Positions 6,044 through 8,458 of a stretch of 8,458 nt of DNA are shown here, one piece after another. Position 1 is the stretch's first letter. The number at the start of each line of letters is the position of its first letter. Origin of the DNA: an uncultured Spirochaetia bacterium (GTDB lineage: Bacteria; Spirochaetota; UBA4802; JAGODF01); contig CALCJG010000499.1 in assembly GCA_937967705.1 (NCBI GenBank), positions 1 to 8,458 on the forward strand, given 5' to 3'. The notes beneath the pieces are model-generated. The model was not told the DNA's origin, searched no databases, and saw only the letters and a program-made list of their open reading frames with translations. The position numbers and the translations under genes were made by a program.

Positions 6044-7336
6044 ATGGCAACACGCTCATCAATATCGAACAGAGATCCCTTGGGGGGGAAATATCTGGTT
6101 ATTGCCGCTTCTTTAGTCATTCAGTTTTGCCTGGGGGCACTTTATGCATGGCCTGTATATACCTATGAACTTACAAAATCAGGATGGTTAAAATTCGAGA
6201 GTCAGACCGTATTTGCTGTTTCTCTTTTTACATTCTCATTATTCATGATAATAAGCCGTCATTTAATCGTGCCCAATAAAATTCGTCCTCTTACCCTGAC
6301 TGGAGGTGTTCTGTTGGGAACAGGTTATATACTTTCGGGCCTGTCGGGTGGGACCTCCTTTTGGGCTCTCCTTCTTGGTATCGGCATTGTCGCAGGAGCA
6401 GGTACCGGGATCATTTACATGATTCCCATGACGGTTGCCATTCGTACTTTTCCCGAGAGGAAGGGTCTTGTTGTGGGTTTGTCCATTGCGGGTTTCGGTT
6501 TTGGGGGCATGGTCTGGATTAAAATGGGAAGTGACTGGTTTGATCTCATCGCCCATCACGGGCTTTCCTTTACCTTTATATTATATGGAATACTATTCCT
6601 GCTATTTATATCCCTTGCAAGTTTTTTTATGAGTTTCCCCGAAGAGGCACTCGGCAAATCAGATAATTCAAAAAGTGTGGATACTAATCTGAATACCAAT
6701 GGGCTTCAGTTATTGGGAACACCACAGTTTTATTATATATTCTTTTCTCTGATCGCCTGTTCCGCGTCGGGACTGATGTTTATCGGATTGATGTTCCAGT
6801 ATCCCATAGAAAGCCTCATACATAACGGACTGGAAGAAGCCGAAGCCATCAGAATATCAGGAACTGCCATCGGTATTTTTTTCAGCATCGCCAACGGATT
6901 GGGACGAATTGCCTGGGGTGTCGTCAGTGACAGGATAGGACGGCGTCTTTCAATAGTCCTGGTTCTGATAACACAGGGGATTCTCATAATGGGATTTACA
7001 TTTATGGCGGAAAAAAGCTGGTCCCTCTACCTGGGGACGTCACTGATCGGTTTTTATTTCGGAGCTCTTTTTGCTCTCTTTCCGGCAATAACTGCAGATG
7101 TATTCGGCAGTGCGCATATCAGCGAATATTATCCATTGATATTTTTCGCATATGGGATTGGTGGTCTTGTGGGTCCCATCACTGGCGGCATACTGGGAGA
7201 TCTCTCTCAGTTCAAGCTGGCGTATTCCCTTTTCGGCTTTTTATGCATTATCAGTACTGTATTTTTACTATTACTGAAACCCGCATCAAAACCGTATCCT
7301 GTTCAATCTCAAGGGAAGATGCAGCTGCAGATTTGA
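6044..7336 (+). CDS. Second MFS transporter, OFA family, paralogous to its neighbour
   Basis: Inner-membrane 12-TM secondary carrier of 430 residues, clearly related along its whole length to the gene upstream. It shares QFCLGALYAWPVY (27-39), TFPERKGLVVGLSIAGFGFGG (135-155), NGLGRIAWGVVSDRIGRR (284-301) and ALFALFPAITADVFG (341-355). R288 corresponds to the proposed substrate-binding arginine, and Y370 (FFAYGIGG) lies where OxlT has lysine, as in the paralogue. The substrate is unknown but probably a small organic acid. The start at 6044 is the only Met before TM1 and fits family length, yet there is no Shine-Dalgarno site (GTAAGATT precedes the ATG). With the promoter-like sequence just upstream and the terminator at 5973-6004, it looks independently transcribed and perhaps leaderless. 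A run of seven G lies at codons 13-15. No clear terminator is seen after the stop. Confidence 0.9.
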   Translation: MATRSSISNRDPLGGKYLVIAASLVIQFCLGALYAWPVYTYELTKSGWLKFESQTVFAVSLFTFSLFMIISRHLIVPNKIRPLTLTGGVLLGTGYILSGLSGGTSFWALLLGIGIVAGAGTGIIYMIPMTVAIRTFPERKGLVVGLSIAGFGFGGMVWIKMGSDWFDLIAHHGLSFTFILYGILFLLFISLASFFMSFPEEALGKSDNSKSVDTNLNTNGLQLLGTPQFYYIFFSLIACSASGLMFIGLMFQYPIESLIHNGLEEAEAIRISGTAIGIFFSIANGLGRIAWGVVSDRIGRRLSIVLVLITQGILIMGFTFMAEKSWSLYLGTSLIGFYFGALFALFPAITADVFGSAHISEYYPLIFFAYGIGGLVGPITGGILGDLSQFKLAYSLFGFLCIISTVFLLLLKPASKPYPVQSQGKMQLQI

Positions 7337-7355
7337 TGGTTATGGATCGTTTTCG

Positions 7356-7384
7356 TTGAAAGAAACCGTGAGTTATTATATACT
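7356..7384 (+). promoter_or_regulatory. Sigma70-type promoter of the DUF1232 gene
   Basis: TTGAAA (7356-7361) and TATACT (7379-7384) each match the consensus at 5 of 6 positions and have the ideal 17-base spacing. The predicted start is near 7391, leaving a short leader that contains AGGAGG. Confidence 0.7.
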
Positions 7385-7416
7385 ATAAGGAGATCATTTC
7401 AGGAGGAAACGATTAT

Positions 7417-7659
7417 ATGGATATGATTGAGGACAAAAGTCTCTATACTGCGAAGAGAAGGTTCTTTTTATCGCTCATCTTTTTGGTGGCTGGAATAATC
7501 TACACCATATCCCCGATTGATATCATTCCCGATATCTTAGGACCCATCGGCTGGATAGATGATATCTTTGCGCTTCTTATAACTTTTATCTATTCTGGTT
7601 TGTCTTACATGAAATTAAAAAAGCTGCAAAACGCAGCTTCTCAGGGTAATGCTGATTAG
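7417..7659 (+). CDS. DUF1232 (YkvA-like) small membrane protein
   Basis: An 80-residue membrane protein of a widespread family with no settled biochemical role. The family signature is visible as YTISPIDIIPDILGPIGWIDD (about residues 29-49), flanked by two hydrophobic segments (about 16-30 and 49-63). The N-terminus is charged and the C-terminal tail (KLKKLQNAASQGNAD) is polar. AGGAGG at 7401-7406 lies 10 bases before the ATG, and a near-consensus promoter sits upstream, so this gene is transcribed on its own. The last 14 or so codons overlap an intrinsic terminator that works on the opposite strand, and the TAG stop lies within the 3' end of the convergent tRNA-Met. The tail sequence is thus constrained by RNA functions on the other strand. 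Family call is confident. Confidence 0.9.
   Translation: MDMIEDKSLYTAKRRFFLSLIFLVAGIIYTISPIDIIPDILGPIGWIDDIFALLITFIYSGLSYMKLKKLQNAASQGNAD
7617..7639 (-). terminator. Intrinsic terminator of the tRNA operon, inside the DUF1232 coding region
   Basis: On the minus strand AAGCTGC (7639-7633) and GCAGCTT (7627-7621) form a 7-bp stem with loop GTTTT. The 3' arm runs into six T (7622-7617). It begins 17 bases after the tRNA-Met 3' end. On the plus strand no T-run follows, so it should act only on the tRNA transcript. Confidence 0.8.
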
Positions 7660-7730
7660 CGGAGGAGGGACTCGAACCCCCCACACCACGGATATGAGCC
7701 GTGTGCTCTAACCTACTGAGCTACTCCGCC
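7657..7730 (-). tRNA. tRNA-Met (CAT), elongator type
   Basis: A full 74-base cloverleaf: acceptor GGCGGAG/CTCCGCT (G1-U72 wobble), D-stem GCTC/GAGC, anticodon stem CACGG/CCGTG with loop CTCATAT (anticodon at 7696-7694), five-base variable loop, T-stem GGGGG/CCCTC with TTCGAGT, and A73. CCA is not encoded. The paired position 1, the ordinary D-stem and resemblance to Bacillus elongator tRNA-Met favour Met over the lysidine-modified tRNA-Ile with the same anticodon, but that alternative cannot be excluded by eye. Its last three bases overlap the DUF1232 stop codon. It lies 6 bases after tRNA-fMet. Confidence 0.9.
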
Positions 7731-7736
7731 TGATAT

Positions 7737-7809
<73 letters not shown>

Positions 7810-7820
7810 ATGATGGACCA

Positions 7821-7849
7821 AAAGTATTGAATTAACCTATTAGTGTCAA
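7821..7849 (-). promoter_or_regulatory. Promoter of the tRNA-fMet/tRNA-Met operon
   Basis: On the minus strand a perfect TTGACA (7849-7844) is followed after 17 bases by TACTTT (7826-7821), a weaker -10. Transcription would start near 7814, about 5 bases before the tRNA. The position and the perfect -35 make it the obvious driver of the operon. Confidence 0.7.
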
Positions 7850-8170
7850 CATTTTTTCTCAGGAGGCACTATTTATTTACTGTAAGTGTAGGGCTGAAAC
7901 ATCATCTTGTTTGACTGAGATTAAATTGATGCATCATTACTCACATTACTAGCATATAGTGCTGCATGTTTTTCGTTTAACGGGAAATTTCAGAAATGTC
8001 CGAAGAAGAATAATCCTTTTTTACATTGTTCTGGGCCCATTTCCAGAAAACTACTTTACTAATTCCCCTGATATGGTAGATAAAGAGAAGTAGGTGAACG
8101 GATTATTTACATCCGCTCGTTTATTCAACAAGGGAATAATATTTTTTATCCGTGAAGTGTTTTCCAGAAA
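7850..8170. other. Intergenic region with no gene recognised
   Basis: Between the tRNA promoter and the patatin gene, plus-strand ATGs lead only to peptides of a few codons, and the longer minus-strand frames reach into the phospholipase gene as shadows. I see no RNA gene, clear repeat or terminator. Some promoter for the phospholipase is expected here, but no pair of boxes with proper spacing stands out. Confidence 0.5.
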
Positions 8171-8458
8171 ATGATAAATCCGCTGAAGTATTTCACCAAT
8201 CGAAGAGTAGGTCTGGCATTGGGGAGCGGTGGTTCCAAGGGGATTGCTCATATCTCCGTCATTGAGCACTTGGAAGCACTTAATATCCCCATTGATGTGA
8301 TTGCAGGAACCAGCATCGGTGCTCTCATCGGCGCACTCCATGCGGCTGGTTCACTTAAAGCATTCAAGGAAGACCTTCTGAAAATGCAATGGAAGGAGAT
8401 GCTCTCCCTGGTAGACCCTGTTTTTCCCAAATCCGGTCTCCTTGAAGGAAAGCGCTTC
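8171..8458 (+). CDS. Patatin-like phospholipase (RssA/YlbK type), 3'-truncated by window edge
   Basis: Serine acyl hydrolase of the patatin family, acting on membrane lipids or acyl esters; only the first 96 codons are in the window. The oxyanion-hole motif GSGGSKG is at residues 18-24 and the nucleophile elbow GTSIG at 50-54 (catalytic serine 52). The catalytic Asp lies beyond the edge. There is no signal peptide or membrane segment in the visible part, which fits the short cytoplasmic RssA-type proteins. The start is fixed by an in-frame stop at 8153-8155 and by the motif lying 18 residues in, but the ribosome site is poor (CAGAAA before the ATG). The gene is divergent from the tRNA operon. 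Family call firm, physiological substrate unknown. Confidence 0.9.
   Translation, partial: MINPLKYFTNRRVGLALGSGGSKGIAHISVIEHLEALNIPIDVIAGTSIGALIGALHAAGSLKAFKEDLLKMQWKEMLSLVDPVFPKSGLLEGKRF

Noticed and set aside
8051..8430. Minus-strand frames of 96 and 60 codons near the right edge
   Set aside because: They run antisense through the start of the patatin gene, whose GSGGSKG and GTSIG motifs make the plus-strand reading certain.

Overview
The window reads as ordinary chromosomal DNA of a free-living bacterium with moderate GC content, good Shine-Dalgarno sites on several genes and sigma70-type promoters. A secreted ankyrin-repeat protein, an SH3b-M23 peptidase, OFA-family transporters and tRNAs without an encoded CCA would fit a spirochaete (Spirochaetota). 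That placement is a weak inference, because the window holds no phylogenetic marker.

Layout. (1) 3-965: the 3' part of an SH3b-SH3b-M23 cell-wall peptidase whose beginning lies upstream of the window. (2) 1017-4139: a 1040-residue exported protein made almost entirely of about 30 ankyrin repeats. It contains a seven-repeat block that was duplicated as a unit. These two genes are 51 bases apart on the same strand and may form one envelope-related transcription unit. (3) 4140-4619: a 480-base intergenic stretch. It holds a convergent 58-codon gene on the minus strand (4150-4326) with a good ribosome binding site, an AT-rich inverted repeat, two TATAAT boxes and a stem-loop in the likely leader of the next gene. 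(4) 4620-5954 and 6044-7336: two paralogous 12-TM MFS transporters of the oxalate/formate antiporter (OFA) family, separated by a strong intrinsic terminator. The second lacks a Shine-Dalgarno site and has a promoter-like sequence almost touching its ATG. (5) 7417-7659: a small DUF1232 (YkvA-like) membrane protein with a near-consensus promoter. (6) 7657-7809, minus strand: an initiator tRNA-fMet followed by an elongator tRNA-Met, driven by a promoter with a perfect TTGACA. Their apparent terminator lies inside the 3' end of the convergent DUF1232 gene. (7) 7850-8170: no gene seen. (8) 8171-end: the first 96 codons of a patatin-like phospholipase.

No mobile element, CRISPR array or defence locus was seen. 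The observations most worth following are the higher-order ankyrin duplication, the tRNA terminator embedded in a coding sequence, the unlisted 58-codon gene, the structured leader of the first transporter, and the possibly leaderless second transporter.
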